Shown here: positions 4,696-5,145 of the stretch, piece by piece
Position numbering within the stretch: the stretch's first letter is position 1
Layout of the letters: every line of letters starts with the position of its first letter
DNA from: Flavobacteriaceae bacterium
Lineage (GTDB): Bacteria; Bacteroidota; Bacteroidia; Flavobacteriales; Flavobacteriaceae
DNA: 5,145 nucleotides
Assembly (NCBI GenBank): GCA_947377425.1
Contig: CANCFZ010000173.1
Span: 1-5,145 of the forward strand
Direction of reading: 5' to 3'
Made by a program: the position numbers and the translations under genes
The notes under the pieces: model-generated
Seen by the model: only the letters and a program-made list of their open reading frames with translations
What the model was told of the DNA's origin: nothing
Databases searched by the model: none

Positions 4696-5145
4696 TCAAT
4701 TTTCTATATAATGTAGAATTTCAATAAAACTTTTTTCTGTTAAACTTTGATTTATAATTTTATATTCGTCTAAAGACAAAAGATAATAAACAGGTACTGT
4801 TTCTAAGTTAGATGTTATGTAATTTGTTCTGAAAAGAATGTACTTATATTCATTTAAAACATCATTAAATATGTTTCTATTTGAAAAGTCTGAAAAATAT
4901 TTAAAATTATTCTGTTTAGTTTTATAAAGCATTAATGTAAGCACATCTGTTTTTTGTGCTAATTCAGAAGAAGAAATAGTTATTTGATAATTACATGAAA
5001 TAACTAAAATATCATCTTTTGAATAAATACTAAACTTCGGAGTATCATATTTTTCTTCAAATACAGTTTTTATCACGCTCTCACACAAGTTTCTTTTATA
5101 GGAAGATTGTTGAGAAAATGTAAAAAAAGGAATTAGAGTAATTAC
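4696..5145 (-). CDS. Small probable exported protein of unknown function, N-terminus beyond the window
   Basis: On the minus strand the frame is open from the right edge to the TGA at 4698-4696; 149 residues are visible. Starting at the TTG at 5088 would be wrong: the codons upstream of it read VITLIPFFTFSQQ and then SSYKRN, the end of a hydrophobic signal peptide with probable cleavage at FTFS|QQ, a common flavobacterial pattern. The true start is therefore a little beyond 5145. The mature part is about 139 residues, mixed and polar, with many Tyr, Asn, Ser and Lys. It has one Cys near the new N-terminus (NLCESV) and one in the strand-like VISCNYQITIS. No known motif is visible. An export role rests on the signal peptide alone. 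It reads in the same direction as the membrane-protein gene, 252 nt ahead of it, and shares its AT-rich style. Confidence 0.7.
   Translation of the reverse strand, partial: VITLIPFFTFSQQSSYKRNLCESVIKTVFEEKYDTPKFSIYSKDDILVISCNYQITISSSELAQKTDVLTLMLYKTKQNNFKYFSDFSNRNIFNDVLNEYKYILFRTNYITSNLETVPVYYLLSLDEYKIINQSLTEKSFIEILHYIEN

Overview
The window looks like chromosomal DNA of a Flavobacterium-type member of the Bacteroidota. The reasons are low GC (about 35-38% in sampled lines of the left-hand genes, about 22-25% in sampled lines of the large minus-strand gene), A-rich leaders with no clear Shine-Dalgarno sequence, signal peptides of the '...FTFSQQ' style, an IcmF-type mutase, and dispersed palindromic repeats of kinds I associate from memory with this group. 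The genus is an inference.

Left part (1-1358): the 3' end of icmF, a B12-dependent isobutyryl-CoA mutase fused to its chaperone, runs in from the left edge and ends at 795. It is followed by a 27-bp minisatellite of 12 exact-length units plus one 33-bp unit (840-1196). A copy of the same AGACGCGAT/ATCGCGTCT palindrome stands at each end of the array (820-839 and 1222-1241). The first good rho-independent terminator downstream of icmF is at 1331-1358, so the array probably lies in the icmF 3' untranslated region.

Middle part (1359-2764): two plus-strand genes 24 nt apart form a probable operon. The first is an exported serine esterase of the esterase-D/PF00756 type. The second is a stand-alone GyrI-like (AraC effector-binding-type) small-molecule-binding protein. 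The esterase start is placed at 1406 rather than at the upstream in-frame ATG at 1316, because 1406 begins a signal peptide and 1316 lies before the terminator hairpin.

Convergent junction (2765-2994): this holds a 77-bp composite palindrome (2827-2903) with 17-bp imperfect terminal inverted repeats and an internal 13-bp hairpin. It looks like a small dispersed palindromic element and could also terminate transcription from both sides.

Right part (2995-5145): two minus-strand genes of unknown function, noticeably more AT-rich than the left side. One is a 482-residue protein with about 12-14 membrane segments. The other is a small, probably exported protein whose start lies beyond the right edge. 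The 252 nt between them hold several hairpins and a 24-codon open frame, but no gene I can support. This block reads as accessory DNA.

I do not see a recognisable defence, secretion or mobile system here. The most unusual structure is the palindrome-bounded 27-bp array. The most open functional question is the minus-strand pair.
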